DNA from: Nitrospirillum pindoramense
Lineage (GTDB): Bacteria; Pseudomonadota; Alphaproteobacteria; Azospirillales; Azospirillaceae
Length of the DNA: 64,000 bases
Reading direction: 5' to 3'
NCBI RefSeq assembly: GCF_007827955.1
Contig: NZ_VITR01000018.1
Span: 1-64,000 of the forward strand
Shown: positions 43,464-52,428 of the stretch, one piece after another
Position numbering within the stretch: position 1 is the first letter of the stretch
Layout of the letters: each line of letters starts with the position of its first letter
Program-made: the position numbers and the translations under genes
Notes under the pieces: model-generated
The model's input: only the letters and a program-made list of their open reading frames with translations
Told to the model about the DNA's origin: nothing
Databases searched by the model: none

Positions 43464-44612
43464 TCAGCCTTCGCTGGGTTCGAAGCCGGCGGGTGGGGGC
43501 GCGCCCGGACTGGTCAGGGCCAGGGCCTTGAACAGCCGGCCCATCTGGTCGGGATGCGTCAGCCGGTCCAGCGCCAGGTCGATGGCGTGGGCCTGCGGGG
43601 ACGTGGCGCCCCGCTTCAAGGCGCCGGCGCGCTGCTGGATGCCCAAACGGTGCAGCAGGGCGCCCTGCTCGACAATGCCATGGGACTGGGCGCCGACCGC
43701 CACCGCCGTGGCGGCCAGGGTGCGGAAATCGACATGGGCCGTCAGGTCGGCCTGGCCGGGGTCCTCCAGGACGGCGGCGTAGGCGTGCCCCCGCACCGCC
43801 TGCAGCGTGTCGCCCTGCGGCGGGGCGTCATAACCATAGTCCACCACCAGGGCGGCGCCGGGATGGGCCGCCAGGCGGCGCCCGATCTCACCCACCACCG
43901 TCAGGGCGGCCGGGCAGATCTCTACCACGCTGCCGGGGGCCGCGGCGCGCAGGTCGGGCGGCACCAGCAGCTCCGCGCCGCCGGTGGCGTCCAGCGCCCA
44001 GGCGAAGCGGACGGCGTCCGCGTCCCAGGTGACGCACCGCTCCGCCCAGCCGCGCTCCGTCTTCTGCAACTGGCGGATGGGCAGGGCGTCGAAGAACTCG
44101 TTGGCCAGCAGCAGCAGTGGTCCCTCGGGCACCGACTCCAGGCTGTCGGCCCAGGCGATGGGATGGGGCGGCCGGGCGGTGACGGGCAAGGCCGACAGGG
44201 CGACCCGCTGCCGTTCCCGCAGCGCCGGGCTGGTTTCCACCATGTGCACCCGCAGTGCCGCGGTCAGCCCGGGGACGCGGGCCATGGCGCGCAGCGCGTC
44301 GGCCATCAGGGTGCCGCGCCCGGGCCCCAGTTCCACCAGGTGAACCGCCCCGGGCGAACCCAGGGTCAGCCAAGCCTGGGCGCACCACAGGCCCAGCAGT
44401 TCCCCGAACATCTGGCTGATTTCCGGTGCGGTGGTGAAATCGCCGCCGGCGCCCAGCGGGTCGCGGGTGGTGTAATAGCCCAGGGTGGGATGGCCCAGCG
44501 CCTCGGCCATGAAGGTGGAGAGGCGCAAGGGCCCCTCGCGTCCGATGCGGTGGATGAGATGATCGGTCAGCGTGGCCGGGGTCTCGCCGGCTAGGGGGCT
44601 GGCGCCGGGCAT
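43464..44612 (-). CDS. SAM-dependent methyltransferase, NDUFAF7/MidA family
   Basis: About 382 residues from the ATG at 44612, which overlaps the lgt stop (TGATG). Motifs: RLSTFMAEALGHPTLGYYTTRDPLGAGGDFTT in the N-terminal part (shown in sections YYTTRDPLGAGGDFTT), the SAM loop HLVELGPGRGTLMADAL, and ANEFFDALPIRQL. Human NDUFAF7 methylates an arginine of complex I subunit NDUFS2; bacterial members probably do the same for NuoD, though this is inference. A Gly/Pro-rich tail ends the protein. Confidence 0.9.
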   Translation of the reverse strand: MPGASPLAGETPATLTDHLIHRIGREGPLRLSTFMAEALGHPTLGYYTTRDPLGAGGDFTTAPEISQMFGELLGLWCAQAWLTLGSPGAVHLVELGPGRGTLMADALRAMARVPGLTAALRVHMVETSPALRERQRVALSALPVTARPPHPIAWADSLESVPEGPLLLLANEFFDALPIRQLQKTERGWAERCVTWDADAVRFAWALDATGGAELLVPPDLRAAAPGSVVEICPAALTVVGEIGRRLAAHPGAALVVDYGYDAPPQGDTLQAVRGHAYAAVLEDPGQADLTAHVDFRTLAATAVAVGAQSHGIVEQGALLHRLGIQQRAGALKRGATSPQAHAIDLALDRLTHPDQMGRLFKALALTSPGAPPPAGFEPSEG

Positions 44613-45415
44613 CAGGCCGCCGCCGGCACGCGGCGGCGGGCCAGGGCCACCAGGGCGATGCCGATCAGCGCCATGGGCACGGACAGGATCTGGCCCATGG
44701 TGACGCCGCCGCCCAGCAGGAACCCGACCTGCACGTCGGGTTCGCGGAAGAACTCGGCGGTGATGCGGCACAGGGCGTAGCCGATGAGGAAGGCGCCGCT
44801 CAGCGTGCCCGTCCGGTCCCGCACCGAGGGCACGCGCGACAGCAGGAACAGCACGGTGAACAGCACGATGCCCTCCAGCCCGGCCTCATACAGCTGGCTG
44901 GGGTGGCGGGGCAGGTCGTCGGCATGGGGGAAGACCATGCCCCAGGGCACATCGGTGGGACGGCCCCACAGCTCTCCGTTCACGAAATTGGCCAGGCGGC
45001 CCAGGAACAGGCCGATGGGGGCGGCCACGGCGGCCAGGTCGCCCAGGGCCAGCGGGTTGAAGCCGCGCCGCCGGGCGAAGAGCAGGATGGCCAGGGCCAC
45101 GCCGGTCATGCCGCCATGGAACGACATGCCGCCGTTCCAGACCTTCAGCATGTCCAGCGGGTGCTGCAGGTAGAAATCCAGGTTGTAGAACAGGATGAAG
45201 CCGAGCCGGCCGCCCGCCAGCACCCCCACCACCGCCCAGACCAGGAAATCGTCCAGCTCCAGCGGGGTGGGGCGGCTGTTCATGCGCCGCGCCATGCCCA
45301 GCGCCAGGCGATAGCCCAGCGTCACGCCCACGATGTAGGCCAGCGCGTACCAGCGCAGGGCGAAGGGGCCGATCTCCACGATCGTGGGGCTGATGTTGGG
45401 AAAGGCGAGGGCCAT
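44612..45415 (-). CDS. lgt: Prolipoprotein diacylglyceryl transferase
   Basis: About 267 residues from the ATG at 45415 (MALAFPNISPTIVEIGPFALRW). The frame extends upstream to 45709 but that stretch is Pro/Arg-rich and unlike the family. Lgt signature: GGRLGFILFYN, MSFHGGMTGV, GRLANFVNGELWGRPTDVPWG and HPSQLYEAGLEG (catalytic His/Arg region); seven membrane helices. It transfers diacylglyceryl from phosphatidylglycerol to the Cys of prolipoproteins. First gene of the operon with midA and pgeF. Confidence 0.96.
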   Translation of the reverse strand: MALAFPNISPTIVEIGPFALRWYALAYIVGVTLGYRLALGMARRMNSRPTPLELDDFLVWAVVGVLAGGRLGFILFYNLDFYLQHPLDMLKVWNGGMSFHGGMTGVALAILLFARRRGFNPLALGDLAAVAAPIGLFLGRLANFVNGELWGRPTDVPWGMVFPHADDLPRHPSQLYEAGLEGIVLFTVLFLLSRVPSVRDRTGTLSGAFLIGYALCRITAEFFREPDVQVGFLLGGGVTMGQILSVPMALIGIALVALARRRVPAAA

Positions 45416-45769
45416 GATGCTGCGGATATCCCCGTGGACGGTCTCTTCCGGCTCTGGGCCATGGTGGGTGGGCGGCGGCTCTTGTGCCGGACGATCCCCG
45501 TTCCCACATGGCCAGGACCGTTGGGAAGTTGTGGGCCTGACTGTCGGCTTTATAGGGGGACCGCGCCGGGGTCGCAACCGGCCCCCGTAGGATGGCCCCT
45601 CCAAGGTGCTGTTGCGCCTGCGAACGTGGACGGCGATAATGGCGTCTTGATGGCCGCGCGCCAGCCTGTCCCGCCCCTCCATCGGGTCCCCGCCGCATCG
45701 GGTTCCCATGGGGTGGGAATGAGGGGGCGGGAATGGACGCGCCGGCGATATTGCTTAAGGATTGAGGCG
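45416..45769. other. Divergent intergenic region lgt / ubiK
   Basis: 354 bp between divergent lgt and the UbiK-like gene. It must carry promoters in both directions. Open frames cross it but show no family features. I see no strong hairpin or repeat. Confidence 0.4.
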
Positions 45770-46099
45770 ATGCAGGTGGACAACAAGGTGCTGGACGATT
45801 TGGCCCGCGTGGCCGGTGGTGCCGTCGGTGCCGTGGCCGGGCTGAAGAATGAGGTCGAGGGCCATGTGCGCCAGCGCCTGGAGCGCATGCTCAGCGGCCT
45901 GGACATGGTCCGTCGCGATGAGTTCGAGGCCGTGAAGGAAATGGCCGCCCGCGCCCGCGCGCAGGAGGATGAGATCAACCGCCTGCTGGCCCTGCAGCAG
46001 GCGCTGCTGGATCGCGTGACCCACCTTGAGTCGGTGGTGGCCAAGGCCGCGGCCAAGGCGGACGACGCCGGTGCCGCCAACGCGGACAGCCCCGCCTAA
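45770..46099 (+). CDS. Accessory factor UbiK family protein (BMFP)
   Basis: A 109-residue protein starting at the ATG at 45770 with AAGGATTGAGG upstream. It has an amphipathic N-terminal half (VLDDLARVAGGAVGAVAGLKNEV, RRDEFEAVKEMAARARAQEDE) followed by a trimeric coiled coil (LLALQQALLDRVTHLESVV), the hallmark of the BMFP/UbiK family. UbiK binds UbiJ and membrane lipids and supports ubiquinone synthesis in aerobic growth. An Ala/Asp tail follows. Confidence 0.88.
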   Translation: MQVDNKVLDDLARVAGGAVGAVAGLKNEVEGHVRQRLERMLSGLDMVRRDEFEAVKEMAARARAQEDEINRLLALQQALLDRVTHLESVVAKAAAKADDAGAANADSPA

Positions 46100-46369
46100 C
46101 CGGCCGATAGTGATCGGAAGGGGTGCCCCACGGCCCCCCGCCCCGGTTCCCAGCCGTCCATCGGCCTCGGGGCCAAGCCGGCGGAAAGGAGGCCGTGGTG
46201 GGCGGTAGAAGACGGTTGCGGGGGCGGTTGTCCTCTGGCACCGTACCCCTGGTAGCTCCCACGCCCGGCAGCACCAGATTTTGTTTTACAGGGGGTCCGG
46301 AAAAGCCGGGTTCCCGCGCCGGGTGGGATGGGTCGTCCCTTGCCATCGCGCGCGACAGGAGGGCGTATC

Positions 46370-46873
46370 ATGTCGGCACTCGCCGTCGAGACTAGCAGCA
46401 CCACCCATAATCCCCTCGATATCGTCGAGGAGATCGTCACGGCCAACGAATGGCCATTCGAGCGCGCCAGCGAAGACGAGATGATCGTCGAGATCAACGG
46501 CCGGTGGTGCGACTACCGGCTGTTTTTCGTTTGGCAGAACGAAGTCAGCGCCATGCAGTTCTCCTGCCAGTTCGACATGAAGGTGCCGCCGGCCCGCAAG
46601 CTGGCCGTCACCGAGCTGCTGGCCGAGGTGAACGGCAAGATGTGGCTGGGTCATTTCGACGTGTGCAGCGAAGAGCATACGCCCATGTTCCGCCAGACAT
46701 TGCTGCTGCGCGGGACCCGCGCGGCCAGCGTGGAACAGGTCGAGGATCTGGTCGAGATCGCGGTGGCGGAGTGCGAGCGCTACTACCCCGCGTTCCAGTT
46801 CGTCATCTGGGGCGGTAAAAGTGCCGCGGACGCCGTGTCCGCCGCCATTCTGGACACGCTCGGCGAAGCTTGA
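46370..46873 (+). CDS. YbjN domain-containing protein
   Basis: A 167-residue protein from the ATG at 46370 with AGGAGGG upstream. It matches the YbjN domain of alphaproteobacteria: NPLDIVEEIVTANEWPFERASEDEMIVEI (in pieces VEEIVTANEWPFERAS and EMIVEINGRWCDYRLFF), QFSCQFDMKVPPARKLAVTEL and VNGKMWLGHFDVC. The domain resembles type III secretion chaperones in fold and is found in stress-related proteins; the function is not established. It precedes proC by 79 bp and is probably in one operon with it, as in related genomes. Confidence 0.9.
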   Translation: MSALAVETSSTTHNPLDIVEEIVTANEWPFERASEDEMIVEINGRWCDYRLFFVWQNEVSAMQFSCQFDMKVPPARKLAVTELLAEVNGKMWLGHFDVCSEEHTPMFRQTLLLRGTRAASVEQVEDLVEIAVAECERYYPAFQFVIWGGKSAADAVSAAILDTLGEA

Positions 46874-46952
46874 TACAGCCCACACCCCGTGACCTTGGTT
46901 TGCCAGTGACTTTTGACCTCGGTTTGACTGCATTGAGGACGATGGGGCGGGG

Positions 46953-47756
46953 ATGACGGCGGTTGATCTATTGTTGGTGGGCTGCGGCAAGATGGGCGGC
47001 GCCATGCTTGCCGGATGGCGGGCCGCCGGGACCGTCCGCCGCGTTGTCATCGTCGATCCGGCCGCGGAGGCCGCGCCGGAAGGGGCCATGCTCGTCGCCG
47101 ACCCGGCCCAGATTCCCGCCGACTTCGCCCCGGATGCCGTCGTGCTGGCGGTGAAACCCCAAATGATGGACCAGGCCCTGCCGGCCTATGTGCCGTATGC
47201 CGGCCGTGCCGTGTTCCTGTCCATCGCCGCCGGCAAGACCATCGCCTATTTCCAGAAGGTGCTGGGGCAGGGAACGGCCCTGGTGCGGGCCATGCCCAAC
47301 ACGCCGGCGGCCGTGGGACGCGGCATTTCCGGCGCTTACGCCACGCCCGCCGTTTCGCCGGCCCAGCGCGACCTGTGCCAAAGCCTGCTGAGCGCGGTGG
47401 GCGAGGTGGTCTGGGTCGCGGAGGAAGGTCTGATCGATGCCGTGACCGCGGTGTCCGGCAGCGGCCCCGCCTATGTTTTCCATCTGGTGGAGGCCCTGGC
47501 CGCCGCCGGGGCGGCGGCGGGACTGCCGCCCGACCTGGCCCTGCGTCTGGCGCGCGCCACCGTCACCGGTGCCGGCGAGCTGCTGCACCGGAACCCCGGC
47601 ACCACCGCCACCCAGCTGCGCATCAACGTCACCAGCCCCAAGGGCACGACCCAGGCGGCGCTGGATGTTCTGATGGACGAGGCGCAGGGGCTGACGCCGC
47701 TGATGGTCCGCACCGTCGCCGCGGCGGACCGGCGGTCGCGGGAACTGGCGGGCTGA
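46953..47756 (+). CDS. proC: Pyrroline-5-carboxylate reductase
   Basis: A 267-residue enzyme making proline from P5C with NAD(P)H. The Rossmann start is LLLVGCGKMGGAMLAGW. MPNTPAAVGRGISGAYA, VTAVSGSGPAYVFHLVEAL and LRINVTSPKGTTQAALDVL are signatures of ProC. The start ATG has GGGGCGGGG upstream. It shares P5C with the arginine cassette at 16.3-18.5 kb and with proA. YbaK-family gene follows after 4 bp. Confidence 0.96.
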   Translation: MTAVDLLLVGCGKMGGAMLAGWRAAGTVRRVVIVDPAAEAAPEGAMLVADPAQIPADFAPDAVVLAVKPQMMDQALPAYVPYAGRAVFLSIAAGKTIAYFQKVLGQGTALVRAMPNTPAAVGRGISGAYATPAVSPAQRDLCQSLLSAVGEVVWVAEEGLIDAVTAVSGSGPAYVFHLVEALAAAGAAAGLPPDLALRLARATVTGAGELLHRNPGTTATQLRINVTSPKGTTQAALDVLMDEAQGLTPLMVRTVAAADRRSRELAG

Positions 47757-47760
47757 CACC

Positions 47761-48255
47761 ATGGCCGGCCCTCTCAGCCCCAGTGCGCAAAAGATCCAGA
47801 ACCTGCTGAACGACCTCGGCCAGCCCATCCATGTGGTGGAATTCGCCGCCACCACCCGGACGGCGGCCGAGGCGGCAGCGGTAATCGGTTGCGATGCAGC
47901 ACAAATCGCCAAGTCAATTGTTTTTCGCACCCGCGAAAAGAACGCGTCCGTCCTGGTGGTCGCATCGGGTGCCACGCGCATCAACGAAGCCTTGGTGGCC
48001 AAGGCCTTGGCCGACATCCTCAACGGCGATCGGCTCATGCGGGCGGACCCGGAATATGTGCGATTGACCACCGGTTTCCCTATCGGCGGCGTTCCGCCGC
48101 TGGGGCACGCGGTGGCGCCTGTCACATTATTCGATCGGCGTTTGCTGTCATTTCCCACGGTTTGGGCGGCGGCCGGCACCCCCAACGCGGTGTTCGCCAT
48201 CGCCCCCGACGTCCTGGCCCGGCTCGCCGGCGCCCGGATCGTGGACGTCGCCTAG
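47761..48255 (+). CDS. YbaK/EbsC-type aminoacyl-tRNA editing protein
   Basis: A 164-residue free-standing editing domain of the YbaK/ProX family. Motifs: RTAAEAAAVIGCDAAQIAKSIVFRTREK (in parts AAAVIGC and QIAKSIVF), GATRINEALVAKAL, TTGFPIGGVPPLGHAV and VWAAAGTPNAVFAI. Proteins of this family deacylate misacylated Cys- or Ala-tRNA(Pro). Which substrate is not determined. It follows proC by 4 bp. Confidence 0.9.
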   Translation: MAGPLSPSAQKIQNLLNDLGQPIHVVEFAATTRTAAEAAAVIGCDAAQIAKSIVFRTREKNASVLVVASGATRINEALVAKALADILNGDRLMRADPEYVRLTTGFPIGGVPPLGHAVAPVTLFDRRLLSFPTVWAAAGTPNAVFAIAPDVLARLAGARIVDVA

Positions 48256-48339
48256 GCGGAAGGGCCGGCCCTTTTCCCTGGTCTAGCCGGTTCGACCTAT
48301 GGCGGTGCTTGGCCGTCCCCTACTAACCAAAAGAGTTTA

Positions 48340-48354
48340 TTGTGCGCTGCACAA
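48340..48354. promoter_or_regulatory. Candidate PhaR operator before the phasin gene
   Basis: TTGTGCGCTGCACAA is a perfect palindrome of the form TTGTGC-N3-GCACAA. The core TGC-N3-GCA equals the one upstream of phaR at 6648-6659. It ends 88 bp before the phasin ATG. Phasin genes are the classical PhaR targets. Confidence 0.72.
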
Positions 48355-48442
48355 AAACGATTGACCGGCTGCTCGGCCCAAAGCATTATCCCCCCGGAAT
48401 TGCCGCACCGCAGCGGCGCAAGCCGTATAGGGATCTGACACT

Positions 48443-48925
48443 ATGGCGACCAATCCGTTCCTCGACTTCGACATGACCAAGTTCTTCGACCCGTCCAAGT
48501 TCGCCGAGTTCACGAAGGTGGACTTCAGCAAGACGCTGGCCGACTACAAGGTGCCGGGCATCGACGTCGACGCCTTCGTCTCCGCCCAGCGCAAGAACAT
48601 CGAGGCCGTGACGGCCGCGAACCAGCTGGCCGTGGAAGGCATCCAGGCCGTCCTGCGCCGCCAGGCCGAAATCCTGCGCCAGAGCCTGGAAGAGACCTCT
48701 TCCGTCGTTTCCGACTTCCTGTCGACCGGCACCCCGGAAGACAAGGTCGCCAAGCAGGCCGAGCTGGTGAAGACCGCCTTCGAAAAGGCCCTGGCCAACG
48801 TCAAGGAACTGGCCGAGCTGATCGCCAAGTCCAACAGCGAGGCCGCCGACGTGCTGTCCAACCGCGTGCGGGAAAGCATTGAGGAAGTGAAGGCCGCCAT
48901 CGCCAAGGCCCAGGCCAAGCACTAA
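48443..48925 (+). CDS. Phasin family protein
   Basis: A 160-residue helical protein of PHA granule surfaces. FLDFDMTKFFDPSKFAEF and VPGIDVDAFVSAQRKNIEAVTAANQLAVEG are typical of alphaproteobacterial phasins (Phasin_2/TIGR01841 type); the rest is amphipathic helices (EDKVAKQAELVKTAFEKALAN) with no tryptophan or cysteine. It coats granules made by the synthase at 4.9-6.5 kb, 42 kb away. A PhaR-like palindrome precedes it, and a strong terminator follows. Low codon bias oddities; the gene looks highly expressed (consistent preferred codons). Confidence 0.94.
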   Translation: MATNPFLDFDMTKFFDPSKFAEFTKVDFSKTLADYKVPGIDVDAFVSAQRKNIEAVTAANQLAVEGIQAVLRRQAEILRQSLEETSSVVSDFLSTGTPEDKVAKQAELVKTAFEKALANVKELAELIAKSNSEAADVLSNRVRESIEEVKAAIAKAQAKH

Positions 48926-48955
48926 GCTTGGTTCCAGCCTCGCGCTGACCGATAG

Positions 48956-48985
48956 ACGGGCGGTCCCTCCGGGGGCCGCCCGTTT
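48956..48985 (+). terminator. Terminator of the phasin gene
   Basis: ACGGGCGG (48956-48963) pairs with CCGCCCGT (48975-48982), and TTTTC follows. It begins about 30 bp past the phasin stop. Confidence 0.8.
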
Positions 48986-49035
48986 TCATTTCGGCGGACC
49001 AGCCAGGCGAGGGCAGTGCCAAACCGGGGGAAACG

Positions 49036-50433
49036 TCAAACCGGCAACCGGATCGCCGCACGCAGGCCGCCCTTGGGGCTATCCTCCAGCAACACGTCGC
49101 CCCCGTGGCGGTTGGCGATGTCGCGGGCGATGCCCAGGCCCAGGCCGACGCCGCCGGTGGCCTGGTTGCGTGACCCGTCCAGGCGGTGGAAGGGTCGGAA
49201 GACTTCTTCCCGCATCTCTTCGGGGATGCCCGGGCCGTCATCATCGATCAGGACGTAGAGATGGCCGCCCTGGCGTTGCAGGGTCACCCAGGCGCGCCCG
49301 GCGTACCGCACGGCATTGCCCACCAAGTTGGCGACGCAGCGGCGGAAGTCGTTGGCGCGCAACGGCACGGTGATGGCGATGTCCGGTAGGCTCAATTCCA
49401 CCAGCCGGCCCTCGCGCCGGGCGTTGGCAACCACGTCGGCCAGCAGGGCGCCCACATCGGTGGGGGTGGCCGGTTCGGCACCCTCGCCCCGGGCGAAGGC
49501 CAGGTAGGCCTCGATCATGCCCTCCATCTCGGCCACGTCCGCCTTCAACTCCTCCACCTCCTGGGCGTCGGGCAGCATGGCCAGTTGCAGCCGCATGCGG
49601 GTGAGCGGGGTGCGCAGGTCATGGCTGACCCCGGCCAGCATTTCCGTACGCTGGCTGATCTGCCGCTGGATGCGCTCACGCATCTGCAGGAAGGCGGTCG
49701 CGGCCTGCCGCACCTCCGACGCGCCTTCCGGCTTGAAGGCCGGGGTGTCACGCCCCTTGCCGAAAGCCTCCGCCGCGATGGCCAGGCGGCGGATGGGCCG
49801 TATCTGGTTGCGCATGAACATGATGGCGACGGTGAACAGCAGCAGCGAGCTGCCGGCCATCCACAGGATGAACACCCAGCTGGTGAAACTGAACAGCCGC
49901 CGCTCCGGCGACAGGACGTGCAGCACACCGTCGGGCAGCTGCACGTTGATGCCATACCATTCGTGGGCCACATGGGTGTCGATGGTCCAGGGCCGGCCCA
50001 CCTTCTCGTCCAGCGCGCGGCCCAGGGTATGTTCCAGGATGCCGAACAGATGCTGACGGTGCCAGTTGGGCAGTCGCTCGCCGGGTTGGAAGGTCACCAT
50101 CAGGTCGGTGGTCCGGGTCACCATGTCCAGGGTCACGTCCCTGTCCTCCGGCGTCTGGTCCCGGCCCAGCTGTTCGATGACCATGGCGACCTCGCCCGCC
50201 ACGCCAAAGGCCTGGTTGTTGGTCACCCGCTCCCAATGCTGGTCATAGAAATAGAAGGTGGCGATGGCCTGGGCCAGGATCACCGGCGTGGTGATGATCA
50301 GCAGCGAGCGCCCGAACAGGGTGCGGGGCAGCATGCGCTTCACCACCCCCGCCGGGTTGATCACCGGGGGGGCTCCCAGCCCTTGCCTTTGCGGGGTTCG
50401 CCGCCGGGGCGCCTGCTCGCGCATCATGCTCAT
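49036..50433 (-). CDS. EnvZ-type sensor histidine kinase
   Basis: A 465-residue kinase. TM1 near residues 43-62 (LLIITTPVILAQAIATFYFY), a periplasmic sensor of about 120 residues, TM2 (WVFILWMAGSSLLLFTVAIMF), HAMP (RPIRRLAIAAEAFGKG), H-box MLAGVSHDLRTPLTRMRLQL (His near 270), N-box ANLVGNAVRYA, then DDDGPGIP and GLGLGIARDIANRHGG. This is the EnvZ/HK subgroup with DHp sequence SHDLRTPLTRMRL. Located 30 bp after the OmpR-like regulator gene, its likely partner. The signal sensed is unknown; osmolarity or envelope stress is the family precedent. Confidence 0.93.
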   Translation of the reverse strand: MSMMREQAPRRRTPQRQGLGAPPVINPAGVVKRMLPRTLFGRSLLIITTPVILAQAIATFYFYDQHWERVTNNQAFGVAGEVAMVIEQLGRDQTPEDRDVTLDMVTRTTDLMVTFQPGERLPNWHRQHLFGILEHTLGRALDEKVGRPWTIDTHVAHEWYGINVQLPDGVLHVLSPERRLFSFTSWVFILWMAGSSLLLFTVAIMFMRNQIRPIRRLAIAAEAFGKGRDTPAFKPEGASEVRQAATAFLQMRERIQRQISQRTEMLAGVSHDLRTPLTRMRLQLAMLPDAQEVEELKADVAEMEGMIEAYLAFARGEGAEPATPTDVGALLADVVANARREGRLVELSLPDIAITVPLRANDFRRCVANLVGNAVRYAGRAWVTLQRQGGHLYVLIDDDGPGIPEEMREEVFRPFHRLDGSRNQATGGVGLGLGIARDIANRHGGDVLLEDSPKGGLRAAIRLPV

Positions 50434-50463
50434 GGGGCGTCCTTCACCAAGTCGGGGTCGGCC

Positions 50464-51183
50464 TCAATCGGGGCGCAGCACATAGCCTTCTCCCCGCACG
50501 GTCTGCAGATACCGCGGCTGGCGGGGGTCGATCTCGATCTTGCGGCGCAGGCGGGTGACCTGCACATCGATGGCGCGGGCGTTGCTGTCGATGCCGGCGC
50601 GCCCCAAATCCTCCCGCGTGAAGACGACGCCCGGCTGGGCGGCCAGGGTGCGCAGCAGGCTGGCTTCGCCGCTGGTCAGGCGCACGGTTTCCTCGCCGGA
50701 GCGCAGTTCCTCCCGCTCGGCATCGAAGACCCAGCGTCCCAGCCGCACCTCCGCCGCCGCCACGGCCGGCTTGGGCAGGCGGCGCAGGATGGAGGAGATG
50801 CGCAGCACCAGCTCGCGCGGCTCGAAGGGCTTGGGCAGGTAGTCGTCGGCTCCCGCCTCCAGGCCGGCGATGCGGTCGTCGGGCTGGCCGTTGGCGGTCA
50901 GCAGCAGGATGGGAAGGCCGCCGTCACCATTGCCGCCGTCGCCCCTCAGGGATCGGGTCAGCTCCAATCCCGATTCGCCGGGCATGCGGACATCCAGCAC
51001 CATGAGGTCGAAGTTCAAGGAGGCCAGCATGCGCCGCGCCGCCGCCGCATCCGCCGCCGCCGACACGATGAATCCGTTTTGCGACAGATAGCGGCGCAAC
51101 GCCTCGCGCAGGCGGTCGTCGTCATCGACCACCAGGATGTGGGGCTGTTCTTCGGGCAGGGCTTGCTGCTGCGTCGTGGTCAT
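50464..51183 (-). CDS. OmpR-family response regulator
   Basis: A 239-residue regulator. Receiver: ILVVDDDDRLREALRRYL (acidic pocket), LMVLDVRMPGESGLELTR with the phosphoacceptor Asp near residue 62, and LLTANGQPDDRIAGLEAGADDYLPKPF. The winged-helix output domain has EVRLGRWVFD, LTSGEASLLRTLAAQPG and IDVQVTRLRRKIEIDPRQPRYLQTVRGEGYVL. It is encoded just upstream of the EnvZ-like kinase. Confidence 0.95.
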   Translation of the reverse strand: MTTTQQQALPEEQPHILVVDDDDRLREALRRYLSQNGFIVSAAADAAAARRMLASLNFDLMVLDVRMPGESGLELTRSLRGDGGNGDGGLPILLLTANGQPDDRIAGLEAGADDYLPKPFEPRELVLRISSILRRLPKPAVAAAEVRLGRWVFDAEREELRSGEETVRLTSGEASLLRTLAAQPGVVFTREDLGRAGIDSNARAIDVQVTRLRRKIEIDPRQPRYLQTVRGEGYVLRPD

Positions 51184-51250
51184 GGCCGGAGGCGATCCCT
51201 AACGGTCGGGGGGGCAGCATAGCACAGGGGCGTTCCGCGGCGCTGATCGC

Positions 51251-51763
51251 TTAGCGCTTGGCCAGCGCCGCCAGCGGCGCCCGGGGCTGGGCGAACTTGT
51301 CCCGGTCGGCGTCGTCCATGATGCCGACCATCACCTTGCGGAAGCCCTCCACCGCCTCCGCCCCCGCCCGGCGATAGGCGCGGGCGATCAGCTGCCGCTG
51401 CGGTTCGGACAGCTGGCGCTCCAGCTCCTGGCCCTTGGGCGTCAGGTCCAGCAACCGCTGGCGCCGGTCGCGGGTGCCCTGCCGTTGCACGATGTACTCC
51501 TCGCGCACCAGATCCTGCAGGACGCGCGACAGGCTTTGCTTGGTGATGCGCAGGATGCCCAGCAAGTCGGTCACCGTGATGTTGGGGTGGCGGCCCACGA
51601 AATAGATGACACGATGGTGCGCCCGGCCCAGCCCGATCTTCTCCAGCATGGTGTCGGGTTCGGCGGTGAAGTCGCGGTAGGCGTAGAACAGCATCTCCAT
51701 CGCCTGCCGCAACTCCTCCTCCCTGAGGAAGAGAGGGTTCACACCGGTCTTCATGTCGGTCAT
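51251..51763 (-). CDS. MarR family transcriptional regulator
   Basis: About 170 residues from the ATG at 51763 (MTDMKTGVNPLFLREEELRQ); the frame continues upstream but that leader is Arg/Pro-rich and unlike the family. The winged helix-turn-helix reads RHPNITVTDLLGILRITKQSLSRVLQDLV, then EYIVQRQGTRDRRQRLLDLTPKG, the MarR wing. Effector unknown. It is divergent from a lipoprotein gene 242 bp away, and a long-spaced inverted repeat lies just upstream of its start. Confidence 0.92.
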   Translation of the reverse strand: MTDMKTGVNPLFLREEELRQAMEMLFYAYRDFTAEPDTMLEKIGLGRAHHRVIYFVGRHPNITVTDLLGILRITKQSLSRVLQDLVREEYIVQRQGTRDRRQRLLDLTPKGQELERQLSEPQRQLIARAYRRAGAEAVEGFRKVMVGIMDDADRDKFAQPRAPLAALAKR

Positions 51764-51785
51764 GCGGTACAGGCTTTCGGTACTG

Positions 51786-51834
51786 TCACAGGCAAGGGCC
51801 GCATTATGCCAGTTACGCCTGTGAAGGGGAGGGG
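51786..51834. promoter_or_regulatory. Spaced inverted repeat before the MarR gene
   Basis: TCACAGGC (51786-51793) and GCCTGTGA (51827-51834) are exact reverse complements 33 bp apart, beginning 23 bp upstream of the MarR start. MarR proteins often bind a pair of sites in their own promoter. The intervening sequence has no other symmetry. Confidence 0.4.
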
Positions 51835-52005
51835 ATTCACGCCGTGCTTCCAGGGCGTGCGCCTCTGGCTTTCGGTGGACTGGCTTCGGCGGGGATTGCG
51901 CGGCGGGTGCCACCTTTGGCAAAAGGGGCGCTCAATCGGGGCATCGCCGATGTCGAGGCGTGACTCGGGCGGGGGCGTGACTCAAGGGAATGCAGGAGCC
52001 AAGGG

Positions 52006-52428
52006 ATGAAGATGAAGCTGTCGGTCGCGGGGCTGATGCTGCTGGCGTTGGCGGGTTGCGCCGCCAAGCCCGATGACAAGCCCGCGGCGCCGCCCGCGCC
52101 GCCCCCCGTCGAGGCGCCCAAGCCGCCGCCCACGGACATCACGCTGGAGCCCAGCGACCTGACGGCGCTGCAGACGGCGCTGAAGGAGGCGACGGGCAAG
52201 CCCATCCAGGAAACCATCACCTGGACGAATCCGGAGACGGGACGTCAGGGCACGGTGAAAATGCTGCGCGACGGTTTCGATGCCAAGAACCGCCCGTGCC
52301 GGGAGTTCCACTCCGTGGTGTTCCAGGGCCAGCTGTTCCGCCACCAGACCGGCTTCATCTGCCGGCAGCCGGATGGCAGCTGGGAGGTGGTCGACGGTGT
52401 CGACTATCCGGTCCGCGAACGCAAGTAA
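52006..52428 (+). CDS. Small lipoprotein with surface-antigen-like domain
   Basis: A 140-residue lipoprotein. The lipobox is LALAGC (Cys near residue 18), followed by a Pro/Ala linker and a C-terminal domain: ETITWTNPETGRQGTVKML, CREFHSVVFQGQLFRHQTGFICRQPDGSWEVV (two pieces), ending DYPVRERK. This matches the RT0821/Lpp0805-type surface protein family: WxNPxTGxxGxV, CREY... and C..PDGxW. It would sit on the inner or outer membrane; function unknown. GGAG and AAGGG precede the start. Confidence 0.88.
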   Translation: MKMKLSVAGLMLLALAGCAAKPDDKPAAPPAPPPVEAPKPPPTDITLEPSDLTALQTALKEATGKPIQETITWTNPETGRQGTVKMLRDGFDAKNRPCREFHSVVFQGQLFRHQTGFICRQPDGSWEVVDGVDYPVRERK

